The notes under the pieces were generated by a model. It searched no databases. It saw nothing but the letters and a program-made list of their open reading frames with translations, and was not told the DNA's origin. From a bacterium (GTDB lineage: Bacteria; Bacillota; Clostridia; Oscillospirales; CAG-272), in assembly GCA_004558975.1 (NCBI GenBank), contig SFZB01000002.1:1-64000 (forward strand): a DNA stretch of 64,000 bases. Direction: 5' to 3'. The translations under genes were made by a program, and so were the position numbers. Shown piece by piece: positions 56,473-64,000 of the stretch; the stretch's first letter is position 1; every line of letters begins with the position of its first letter.

Positions 56473-58266
56473 ATGCTAAACAAGTTCTGCCGGGTGCCGC
56501 TCACCGCATGTACCCGCACACTCGCCGATGTCGCGATGGGGCGGAAGCCCGCCGATCTCGTCATTCGCGGGGCGAAACTCGTGAATGTCTGTACAAAGGA
56601 GTTATTGGACGGGTATGACGTCGCCGTCTCCTGTGGGCGAATCGCCGCCGTCGGAGACGTGTCCGCTTCGGTAGGAGAGGGAACCACCGTCATTGACGCC
56701 ACGGGCAAATATCTTGCCCCCGCGTTCCTCGACGGGCATATCCATATCGAATCCTCGATGCTGACGGCGCGCGAATACGCGCGGGCGGTGATTCCGCACG
56801 GTACGGCGGGCATCTACTATGACCCGCATGAGATCTGTAACGTCCTCGGGCTCGACGGGGTGCGGTACATGATGGAGGACGCCGCGAAAACGCCGCTGAA
56901 AGCCATGATGACGACGCCCTCCTGCGTCCCCGCCGTCCCCGGTTTTGAGGACACGGGCGCGAAGATCGACGCCGCCGACGTCGCCGAGACCATGACATGG
57001 GACGGGTGCGTCGGGCTCGGGGAGATGATGAATTTCCCGGGGATCCTCGCATCGGCAGAGCCCACGCACGAGATTGTGGCGGCGACCCTCGCCGCGGGCA
57101 AGACCGTCACCGGGCATTTTTCGATCCCCGACACGGGGGCGGCGCTGAATGCCTATATTGCCGCCGGGGTGCGGTGCTGCCACGAATCCACGACCGAGAT
57201 GTCGGCGCTCGAGAAAATGCGCCGCGGTATGTACGCCATGCTCCGCGAGGGCTCGGCGTGGCACGATCTCGCCGAGGTGGCGAAAGCCATCACACGTCAC
57301 ACGGTCGACAGCCGCTATGCCTGCCTGATCTCGGACGATACCCACCCGCATACGCTCATCGGTGCGGGGCACCTTGACCATATCGTCCGCCGTGCCGTCG
57401 AAGAGGGGATCGACCCCGTGACCGCCATTCAGATGGTGACCATCAACGTGGCGCAGTGCTTCGGCATGGACGCGGAACTCGGCTCCGTTGCTCCCTCGAA
57501 GTGCGCCGACATGGTTCTGCTCACCGACCTCGAAACGTGTAAGGTGGACGAAGTGTTCATCGACGGGGAACTCGTCGCACGGGGCGGGAAAATGCTCGTG
57601 ACGCCCGCGCCCTATCGCTATCCCGATGCCGCGCGGAACACGATCCATCTCTCGCCCGTGACGGAAAAGGATCTGCGGATCCCCGCGGCGGGGACGGTGC
57701 ATGTCCATGTCCTCGAGGTCATACCGGGGCGGGTCGGCTCCTACGACCGTCTCACCGAGATGACCGCCGAGGGGGGAGAACTCAGAGCAGACGGGGAGCA
57801 CGATATTCTCAAAGCCTGCGTCTTTGAACGTCACCACGGCACCGGCACGGTCGGCCGCGGCTTCGTCAAAGGTTTCGGCATCCGGCACGGTGCGCTCGCC
57901 CAGACGGTCGCCCACGATGCGCATAACCTGCTCGTCATCGGGTCGAACGACGCGGATATGGTCCTCGCCGTCAATACGCTCATCGAATGCGGCGGCGGGC
58001 TCGTCGCCGTGCGCGACGGGAAGGTACTCGGGCTCGTGCCGCTCCCGATCGCGGGGCTGATGAACGACATTTCCGCCGAGGAGATGGACGCCCGCGTTTC
58101 CGCCCTCGAGGACGCATGGAAAGACCTCGGGTGTACGCTCCCCTCGCCGTTCATGACCATGGCGCTGATCCCGCTCGCCTGCCTGCCGGAGATCCGCCTG
58201 ACCAACCGCGGGCTCGTCGACTGCCGCACGTTCCGGTTCCTGCCGCTCATCGAGGAGAAGCCCTAA
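56473..58266 (+). CDS. ade: adenine deaminase
   Basis: 597 residues, with GGGGG eight bases before ATG 56473. An amidohydrolase that converts adenine to hypoxanthine. Metal ligands are in PAFLDGHIHIESSML, and the adenine deaminase motifs PHGTAGIYYDPHEICNV and GHFSIPDTG, CLISDDTHPHTL follow. The C-terminal domain (VGRGFVKGFGIRHGALAQTVAHDAHN...) is complete. Purine salvage. It may be under the attenuator-like leader at 56197-56472. Confidence 0.96.
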   Translation: MLNKFCRVPLTACTRTLADVAMGRKPADLVIRGAKLVNVCTKELLDGYDVAVSCGRIAAVGDVSASVGEGTTVIDATGKYLAPAFLDGHIHIESSMLTAREYARAVIPHGTAGIYYDPHEICNVLGLDGVRYMMEDAAKTPLKAMMTTPSCVPAVPGFEDTGAKIDAADVAETMTWDGCVGLGEMMNFPGILASAEPTHEIVAATLAAGKTVTGHFSIPDTGAALNAYIAAGVRCCHESTTEMSALEKMRRGMYAMLREGSAWHDLAEVAKAITRHTVDSRYACLISDDTHPHTLIGAGHLDHIVRRAVEEGIDPVTAIQMVTINVAQCFGMDAELGSVAPSKCADMVLLTDLETCKVDEVFIDGELVARGGKMLVTPAPYRYPDAARNTIHLSPVTEKDLRIPAAGTVHVHVLEVIPGRVGSYDRLTEMTAEGGELRADGEHDILKACVFERHHGTGTVGRGFVKGFGIRHGALAQTVAHDAHNLLVIGSNDADMVLAVNTLIECGGGLVAVRDGKVLGLVPLPIAGLMNDISAEEMDARVSALEDAWKDLGCTLPSPFMTMALIPLACLPEIRLTNRGLVDCRTFRFLPLIEEKP

Positions 58267-58338
58267 AAAACGGCTCCTCTTTGACCGTCATTCGACAGGG
58301 AGCCGTGCGAAAGCACGCTTTCCTGGATTGCCTTTCAC

Positions 58339-58373
58339 AAAGCCCCCGTACGGCAAACCGTGCGGGGGCTTTT
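58339..58373. terminator. terminator between ade and the integrase gene
   Basis: AAAGCCCCCGTACGG pairs with CCGTGCGGGGGCTTTT around CAAA; the A-run and T-run let it serve both convergent genes. A second ACGGCTCC...GGAGCCGT hairpin lies at 58269-58307. Confidence 0.88.
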
Positions 58374-58422
58374 ATTGCGTCATGCGGGGACTTTTGAACG
58401 CGCCACGGGTTTTATCATCGCG

Positions 58423-59355
58423 TCAGGAAAAAATCTTCTCCAGTTTGTTCATCATGCGGACTTTGGTCTCCGTCAGGCTGTGGCAATAGCGGTTGAGCGT
58501 GATGCTTGCGTTCGTATGCCCCATGAGTTCGGAGAGCGTCTTGACATCCATGCCGCATTCGAGCGCCCGGGTCGCGAAGGTGTGGCGCAGGGCGTGGAAG
58601 TTCAGGCGCCGCACCCCTGCCGCCTCGGTCAGGCGCGTGAAGAGGTACTGGTAGGAACGCGTGGACATACGGGAGCCGTCGGCGTTCTCGACGACGTAAG
58701 GCCCGACCCTGCCGCGGCGATAGGTGCGCAGGCGCGCCATGAGGAAACCGGGCAGAGGGATCACGCGCTCGGACGAGCGCGTCTTGGGGCGGTCGACATA
58801 CAGCCGCCAGACGCCGCTCTCGTCCTGCTCCCGGTAGACCGTCTTGGTGACGCGCAGCACGCGGGCGGTGAAATCTACATCCTCCCATTCGAGCCCGATC
58901 AACTCCCCGATGCGGAGCCCGGAATACAGGCAAAGATAGACGCCGAAAAGGCGCCTGTCCTCCGAGGCGAGAATGGCACTCTCGAGCAGGCGCTGTTCCT
59001 CCTTGGAAAACGCCGCCGTGCCGCCCCGCGGCTCCTGCGCGCGGCGAATCCGTTCACAGGGGTTGTGCGTGAGCAGCTCCATATCGCAGGCGTAGGCGAA
59101 CGCGCCGTGCAGGACGCTCCGCAGCAGGTTCACGCTGGACGCCGAAAGGACGGGTGTGCCCTCCCGGGTACCCCGCGCCGCGTCGAGCAGGAAATCGGCG
59201 ATCTGCCGTCTGCCGACCTCTCCGATCTCCCGCGCGCCGAGTACGGGGTGAATGTGGTGATCGATGAGCCCGCGGTAGCGGCTGAGGGTGCGCGGCTTGA
59301 CTCTGCCACGCGCCGTTTTATCGATCCATTCTGTCATAAGTTCATCCGTTGTCAT
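58423..59355 (-). CDS. tyrosine recombinase/integrase
   Basis: 310 residues, with AAGGAG before ATG 59355. N-terminal SAM-like DNA-binding domain (residues about 3-110). The catalytic domain has Arg in YSGLRIGELIGLEW, a likely beta-hairpin Lys in VDRPKTRSSERVIP, HALRHTFATRALE and GHTNASITLNRYCH (nucleophile Tyr). All catalytic residues are present, so it should be active. No excisionase, phage or conjugation genes and no tRNA lie nearby. It resembles integrases of ICEs and phages more than XerC/D. Confidence 0.92.
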   Translation of the reverse strand: MTTDELMTEWIDKTARGRVKPRTLSRYRGLIDHHIHPVLGAREIGEVGRRQIADFLLDAARGTREGTPVLSASSVNLLRSVLHGAFAYACDMELLTHNPCERIRRAQEPRGGTAAFSKEEQRLLESAILASEDRRLFGVYLCLYSGLRIGELIGLEWEDVDFTARVLRVTKTVYREQDESGVWRLYVDRPKTRSSERVIPLPGFLMARLRTYRRGRVGPYVVENADGSRMSTRSYQYLFTRLTEAAGVRRLNFHALRHTFATRALECGMDVKTLSELMGHTNASITLNRYCHSLTETKVRMMNKLEKIFS

Positions 59356-59453
59356 CTTTTTCTCCTTCCAATACCGGATAGTATGCCCATTTTACCGCAG
59401 TTTCATAGGCGGCGTACCGCCGCCCCCCCGTAAATGTAAATTTTCCGACGGGG

Positions 59454-59482
59454 TTGCTTTTTCGGCGGTTATCTCATATAAT
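59454..59482 (+). promoter_or_regulatory. promoter of the murD operon
   Basis: TTGCTT (59454-59459), 17-base spacer, TATAAT (59477-59482). The 5' leader before murD is about 180 bases; no gene is evident in it. Confidence 0.8.
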
Positions 59483-59663
59483 AATCTATACAGATATTCG
59501 CGCGGGGCGCGTGTACGCTCCCGTGTGCCGACGAATCGGCAGGACAACAACAGACAGGCGCGCGGCGGGGCACGGAAAACGCGGCGTGGCAGAGAACCGT
59601 AAGAGCGGAGACGACGGCAAGGCAAAAGACGTTTTCGATCATCTCTTTTCGGAGGTCATCGCT

Positions 59664-60965
59664 ATGCCGTCTTACGCGATTCTCGGGTGCGGGCTGTCCG
59701 CACAGGCTGTCATCTCGGATCTGTTTGCCCGCGGGGAGACCGATTTCATGGTCTATGTCCGGGCGGGCGAAACCGACACCGTGCGGGAGCGGTTCCCGGG
59801 GGTACGCGTCACGGATGCGTGGGATCCGATCCGGGAAGAGATTCTCGTGCGCTCCCCCGGGGTGCGCCCGGATCTCCCGCCGATCGCCCGTGCCGTCGCG
59901 GGCGGGGCAAAACTGACCGGGGAGATCGAGTGGGTATGCGCCCGCTCGCGGGCGCCGGTGTACGGCGTGACCGGGAGCGACGGCAAGACGACGACGGCGA
60001 CGCTCGCGGCGCAGCTGTTCCGCGCCATGGGCTACCGCGTCTGGCTCGGGGGAAATATCGGGACGTCGCTCCTGCCGCGCCTTTCCGAGATACTGCCCAC
60101 CGACCGGGTGGTGCTGGAGCTCTCGAGTTTTCAACTCATGACATTCTCGCCGCACCTCGCGGGCGCGGCGGTGACGAACCTCACGGAGAACCACCTCGAC
60201 TGGCACCGCGACATGGCGGAGTACCGCGCGGCGAAGCGGCATATTCTCGAAAACGCCGCCCGTCGGGTCGAGAACGCACGCGGGCGCATCGCGCCGGAAC
60301 TGCCCTCCCTCTCCTTTTCCGCGACGGTGGAGAGTGCCAACTGGCACGTCGGGGGCGGGTATCTCATGCGGGGGGACGAACGGCTTGCGCCGCGCTCGTC
60401 GCTCTACACGGGCGCGGATTACCTCGCGGAGAATCTGCTCTGTGCCGCCGCCCTGACCGGGGCGGGTCCTGCCGAAGTCTCGGCGGTCGCCGCCGCTTTC
60501 CGCGGGGTGGAACACCGATGCGAGTACCTCGGCGAATTCCGCTCGGTGCATTGTTACGATTCTTCCATTGACACGACCCCGGCGCGCACGGCGGCGACGC
60601 TCTCGGCGTTCCCCGCACCCGTGACCGTCCTCGCCGGCGGCAGAAACAAAAATCTCCCGCTCGCCCCCCTCGCCGACGCGCTCCGGCGGCACGCCGCCGC
60701 GGTGGTGTTCTTCGGTGAGGCGGGGGAAGAGATGCGCGCGGCGCTCCTCGGCGCGGGGGCAGACGGCGGGACAACGCCGCCGAGCCGCTACATCGCCGAT
60801 TTCTCCGAGGCGGTTTCGGCGGCGCTCGACGCGACCCCGGCGGGCGGGACGCTCGTCCTCACCCCTGCCGCCGCCTCCCTCGACGCATTCCGCTCCTATC
60901 GGGAGCGGGCGGAGACCTATAAACGACTGCTTTACCGGCTCGCCGGAAAGACATATACAGAATGA
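59664..60965 (+). CDS. murD: UDP-N-acetylmuramoyl-L-alanine:D-glutamate ligase
   Basis: 433 residues from ATG 59664 (CGGAGGT nine bases upstream). A longer in-frame extension to 59454 would overlap the promoter and is rejected. N-terminal YAILGCGLSAQAVISDL, the Mur ATP site YGVTGSDGKTTTATL, LTENHLDWHRDM, VEHRCEYLGEFRSVHCYDSSIDTTPARTAATL, and C-terminal FGEAGEEMRAAL. Adds D-Glu to UDP-MurNAc-Ala in peptidoglycan synthesis. It is first in a four-gene operon. Confidence 0.93.
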   Translation: MPSYAILGCGLSAQAVISDLFARGETDFMVYVRAGETDTVRERFPGVRVTDAWDPIREEILVRSPGVRPDLPPIARAVAGGAKLTGEIEWVCARSRAPVYGVTGSDGKTTTATLAAQLFRAMGYRVWLGGNIGTSLLPRLSEILPTDRVVLELSSFQLMTFSPHLAGAAVTNLTENHLDWHRDMAEYRAAKRHILENAARRVENARGRIAPELPSLSFSATVESANWHVGGGYLMRGDERLAPRSSLYTGADYLAENLLCAAALTGAGPAEVSAVAAAFRGVEHRCEYLGEFRSVHCYDSSIDTTPARTAATLSAFPAPVTVLAGGRNKNLPLAPLADALRRHAAAVVFFGEAGEEMRAALLGAGADGGTTPPSRYIADFSEAVSAALDATPAGGTLVLTPAAASLDAFRSYRERAETYKRLLYRLAGKTYTE

Positions 60966-60986
60966 AAAAAGCAAAGGATATATGAG

Positions 60987-62240
60987 ATGACCGATCTTGA
61001 CAGACTGACAGAGCAAGCGGAGCGCGATCTCGCGCCCCTCTTCGCGCACGTTGACCGTGTGGCGCAGAAAAATACCGAGCGGGTGCTCGACGCTTTCCGC
61101 GAGGAGCGCGTATCGGACGCGATGTTCGGCGCTTCCTCCGGGTACGGCTACGACGACCGCGGGCGCGATGCGCTCGAACGCATTTACGCGCGTGTATTCG
61201 GGGCGGAGGCGGCGCTCGTCCGCCACTCGATCGCCTGCGGGACGCACGCCCTGACGATCGGGCTGTTCGCCCTTCTGCGTCCGGGCGATCTCCTGCTCTC
61301 CGTGGCGGGAAAGCCGTATGACACGCTCGACGAGGTCATCGGCATCACGGGCAAGCCCGGTTGCGGGAGCCTGCGCGACTTTGGCGTCGACTATGACAAG
61401 GTGGATCTGCTCCCCGACGGCACGCCCGACTATGCGGGGATCGAAGCGGCGCTGAAACAGCACGGCGACCGCGTCAAAGTGGTGTTTATCCAGCGCTCCA
61501 AGGGATACCTCGACCGCCCGACGCTGACCGTCGGGGAGATCGGGGAACTGACGGCATTCGTCAAGGCGCGCTCCGGCGCCGTCGTCATGGTGGACAACTG
61601 TTACGGGGAGTTCGTCGAGGAGCGGGAACCGACCGCGGTCGGCGCCGACCTCATCGTCGGCTCGCTCATCAAGAACCCGGGCGGCGGGATCGCCGAATGC
61701 GGCGGGTACCTCGCCGGTCGGCGCGACCTCGTGGAACTCTGCAGTTACCGTCTGACTTCCCCCGGCGAGGGCGGGGAGATCGGCGCGACGCTCGGACAGA
61801 ACAAGCCGATGTACAAGGGCTTCTTCTTCGCTCCGCACATTGTGGCGCAGGCGCTGAAGACCGCGCACTTCGCCGCCTATATCTTCTCGCATCTCGGCTT
61901 TGAGACCGAGCCCGCATGGGACAAGCCGCACGCCGATATCATTCAGGTCGTGCGCTGCGGGAGCCCCGAGATCATGGTGGCGTTCTGCCGCGGACTCCAG
62001 ATGGGGTCGCCCGTCGATTCCTTCGTCTCCTGCGAGCCCTGCCAGACGCCCGGGTACAGCGACCCCGTCGTCATGGCGGCGGGTGCGTTCACGCAAGGGT
62101 CGTCGCTTGAACTCTCGGCGGACGGACCCATCCGCGCGCCGTACCTCATCTATTTCCAGGGTGGTCTGACCTATGAGAGCGGCAAGGTGGGGATTCTTTC
62201 CGCCGCGCGCGCCGTCCTCCGGGCGAGGGGAGAGGCATGA
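60987..62240 (+). CDS. PLP-dependent YnbB/methionine gamma-lyase-like protein
   Basis: 417 residues, with AAAGGA before ATG 60987. The sequence follows the 'aluminium resistance'/YnbB family: SDAMFGASSGYGYDDRGRDALERIYARVFGAE, RHSIACGTHALTIGLFALLRPGD, VMVDNCYGEFVEEREP and the PLP Lys in IVGSLIKNPGGGIAECGGY. Its true reaction is not established; a C-S lyase role is assumed from fold. It overlaps the next gene (ATGA at 62237). Confidence 0.88.
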   Translation: MTDLDRLTEQAERDLAPLFAHVDRVAQKNTERVLDAFREERVSDAMFGASSGYGYDDRGRDALERIYARVFGAEAALVRHSIACGTHALTIGLFALLRPGDLLLSVAGKPYDTLDEVIGITGKPGCGSLRDFGVDYDKVDLLPDGTPDYAGIEAALKQHGDRVKVVFIQRSKGYLDRPTLTVGEIGELTAFVKARSGAVVMVDNCYGEFVEEREPTAVGADLIVGSLIKNPGGGIAECGGYLAGRRDLVELCSYRLTSPGEGGEIGATLGQNKPMYKGFFFAPHIVAQALKTAHFAAYIFSHLGFETEPAWDKPHADIIQVVRCGSPEIMVAFCRGLQMGSPVDSFVSCEPCQTPGYSDPVVMAAGAFTQGSSLELSADGPIRAPYLIYFQGGLTYESGKVGILSAARAVLRARGEA

Positions 62241-63382
62241 TGCGGAAACTTCGCTTTTGCCTGTGCGTTCTCACCCTCGTACTCGCGTGCGTCCTGCTCG
62301 CGTCCTGCGGGTCGGATGACGGGGCGCCGAAGGGATTCTATCTCGCGTCCGAGCCGGAAACGGACGGGTTCTACCTGTACGTGCCGGACGAATGGTCGAA
62401 ACAGCGCGCCTCCGGTGTCGTGACCGCTTATCTCTCCGACCTCTCGACCGCGAACATCAGCGCGTCGTATGTCACCACGGACAAGACCGACATGGGCGCC
62501 TATTGGGCGGCGTCGGAGGAGGAACTGCGGCGCGACTTCACGGACTATACCCTTGACGAAACCTGCCCCGAGGAGACGGTCGTCGCCGACCGCCCGGCGT
62601 ACCTCTATCGGTACGACGGTACCTATGCGGGCGTGAAATACGGTTTTCATCAGTATTTTATTCTGGTCGGGGACGACCCGTCGGCGGGCATGTACGTCAT
62701 CACGTACACCGCGTCGAAGGACAGGAATACACGCACCGGTACCATTGACTATGATAAGACAGTGGCGAACGCTGCCGCGATCGCCAAGAACTTTAAGATC
62801 TACAGCGAACAGCCGGGCGCGCGGCAGGATCTCGCCGATACGACCGCGCCGGCGCCCGATGGCATGAAGAAAGCCAACCGTTTCGACCGCTTCGGGCTCG
62901 ACTTTTATGTGCCGGACACGTGGCGCGTGGATCTCTCCGACGGCTTCATCGGTGCCGTCGCCGGGGACGGCGCCTCTGTCGGTCTGAATAAGATTTCCTA
63001 TGAAAGCGCCGTGAAGAAACTCGATCACTACGGCACCGGCGTGAGCGAGAGCGGCTTTACGCAGAGCGACTACTGGAAACTGCTGCAGGCGGAGTACCGG
63101 GATTATTTCGACGACGAGACGTTTGAGGTGACCGCGGAGCCCGACTGGGAGGACGAAGAGGGGAAAGCCGGGGCGGTGACGCCCGAGGGCGGGGAATGCT
63201 CCTACCGTTCGTTCACCTTTGAGGGCAAGCGCGACGGCAAGACGTACCGGGTGACGCTGTACCTGCTCTGGGAAACGGGCAAGGGGCGTAACATGTACCT
63301 GCTGACCTATACGGCGACCCCCGAGACGCATGATGCGCATATCGGTGAAGTGGAGCGGATGCTCCGGGAGATGCGGTTTTGA
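62237..63382 (+). CDS. lipoprotein with two PsbP/DUF1795-like repeats
   Basis: 381 residues. Signal peptide with lipobox LLASC (Cys about 24). Two related halves start at GFYLASEPETDGFYLYVPDEWSK and at about 215 with DRFGLDFYVPDTWRV; each continues with strands ending in an aromatic-rich YxLTYTA-type segment (MYVITYTA; MYLLTYTA). The 'YVPDxW' start and strand order resemble PsbP/MOG1-fold lipoproteins. Function unknown. It is translationally coupled to both neighbours. Confidence 0.8.
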   Translation: MMRKLRFCLCVLTLVLACVLLASCGSDDGAPKGFYLASEPETDGFYLYVPDEWSKQRASGVVTAYLSDLSTANISASYVTTDKTDMGAYWAASEEELRRDFTDYTLDETCPEETVVADRPAYLYRYDGTYAGVKYGFHQYFILVGDDPSAGMYVITYTASKDRNTRTGTIDYDKTVANAAAIAKNFKIYSEQPGARQDLADTTAPAPDGMKKANRFDRFGLDFYVPDTWRVDLSDGFIGAVAGDGASVGLNKISYESAVKKLDHYGTGVSESGFTQSDYWKLLQAEYRDYFDDETFEVTAEPDWEDEEGKAGAVTPEGGECSYRSFTFEGKRDGKTYRVTLYLLWETGKGRNMYLLTYTATPETHDAHIGEVERMLREMRF

Positions 63383-64000
63383 CGGAAATTTATTTTGACA
63401 ACAGCGCGACGACGCGCATTTCCCCCGAGGCGCTCCGCGTTTTCTGCGAAGTGTCCGAGGAGCATTACGGCAATCCCTCCTCCCGGCACAGTCGCGGGGC
63501 GGACGCGGAGCGCCTGCTCGACGACGCGCGGGGCGCCGTGCGCGGGGCGCTCGGCGCCACGGGCGGGGAGGTCGTCTTTACCGCCGGGGGGACGGAGGCG
63601 AACAACCTCGCAATTCTCGGGCGGCTCCGGGCGAAACCCCGTTTCATGCGGGGCGGGAAGATTCTGACGACGGCGGGGGAACACGCCTCTGTCTCGCACC
63701 CGGTCGAATCCCTGCGGAGCGCGGGGCTGACCGTCGCCGCCATACCGACCGCGGGCGGGGTGCTCGACCTCGACACGCTCCGCCGCGAGGCGACGCCGGA
63801 CGTCTGCCTCGTCTCCATGATGCTCGTCAATAACGAGAGCGGAGCACTTTACGATCTCGCCGCGGTGGCGAAGATCGTCCATGCCGCCTGTCCCGACGCC
63901 GTGTTCCATGTGGACGCGACGCAGGCATTTCTGAAAATTCCGTTCACGGTGAAGAGCCTCGGCTGTGACCTCGTGACGGTTTCTTCCCATAAAATCCGTG
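63379..64000 (+). CDS. cysteine desulfurase, NifS/IscS-like (3' cut by window edge)
   Basis: 207 residues visible from TTG 63379, which overlaps the preceding stop (TTGA) and has GGGAG eight bases upstream. N-terminus IYFDNSATTRISPEAL, then YGNPSSRHSRGADAE, FTAGGTEANNLAI, AGEHASVSHPV, VNNESGALYDL and FHVDATQAF. It ends exactly at SSHKI, the PLP-lysine motif. It would supply sulfur from cysteine for Fe-S clusters or tRNA thiolation. Confidence 0.93.
   Translation, partial: MTEIYFDNSATTRISPEALRVFCEVSEEHYGNPSSRHSRGADAERLLDDARGAVRGALGATGGEVVFTAGGTEANNLAILGRLRAKPRFMRGGKILTTAGEHASVSHPVESLRSAGLTVAAIPTAGGVLDLDTLRREATPDVCLVSMMLVNNESGALYDLAAVAKIVHAACPDAVFHVDATQAFLKIPFTVKSLGCDLVTVSSHKIR

Noticed and set aside
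58269..59700. att sites or a tRNA target for the integrase
   Set aside because: No tRNA gene and no direct repeats long enough to be attachment sites were seen around the integrase gene.

Overview
The window is a GC-rich (roughly 60-65 %, strongly GC in third codon positions), densely coded stretch of a Gram-positive, strictly fermentative Clostridia-type chromosome. This is inferred from the [FeFe]-hydrogenase/AdhE/Rex locus, a Clostridia-style F1Fo-ATPase operon, a DarA-type c-di-AMP receptor, BspA-like LRR and transglutaminase lipoproteins, a ThiT transporter under a TPP riboswitch, and vegetative promoters of the TTGACA-17-TATAAT type, often with an extended -10 (TGnTAAAAT). No rRNA, tRNA, CRISPR array, prophage or insertion sequence was seen. 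One lone tyrosine integrase is present. Both window edges cut genes.

Layout. 1-4.4 kb: tail of an unknown gene, then two divergent transglutaminase-domain lipoproteins separated by repeat-rich DNA. 4.5-13.1 kb: one unknown gene, then a complete F1Fo-ATP synthase operon (atpZ-I-B-E-F-H-A-G-D-C) with a strong promoter and terminator. The c subunit has a two-carboxylate, Na+-type ion site and the epsilon subunit lacks its C-terminal helices. 13.3-20.0 kb (minus strand): DUF3737 protein, PatB/MalY aminotransferase, Lgt, DarA c-di-AMP receptor, two half-size chromate transporters and an M3 oligoendopeptidase, probably largely co-transcribed.

20.2-29.4 kb (minus strand): a redox/H2 locus, rex-adhE-kinase, then two [2Fe-2S] proteins, a PAS-containing sensory [FeFe]-hydrogenase (HydS), a SpoIIE-type phosphatase and a ferredoxin-type [FeFe]-hydrogenase (HydA2). 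The same set is known as one transcription unit in Ruminococcus albus 7. It would sense NADH/NAD+ (Rex) and H2 (HydS) and set the output of ethanol and H2. A LysR regulator and a paralogue of the kinase follow (29.4-31.4 kb).

31.7-41.3 kb: SGNH esterase, heterodimeric ABC exporter with one degenerate ATP site, UppP, KDPG aldolase plus KDG kinase, and a frameshifted BspA-like LRR lipoprotein gene preceded by a consensus promoter. 41.4-47.9 kb (minus strand): uvrB-uvrA followed by a gene fusing a complete dUTPase to Sel1 repeats. 48.2-53.7 kb: M23 peptidase, homoserine dehydrogenase, a convergent alanine:cation symporter overlapping it, and typA.

53.9-58.4 kb: thiamine pyrophosphokinase, TPP riboswitch-thiT, the RNase P RNA gene, a possible 37-residue ORF with its own promoter and terminator, and adenine deaminase. 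58.4-64 kb: tyrosine integrase, murD, a YnbB-type PLP enzyme, a lipoprotein and the start of a cysteine desulfurase.
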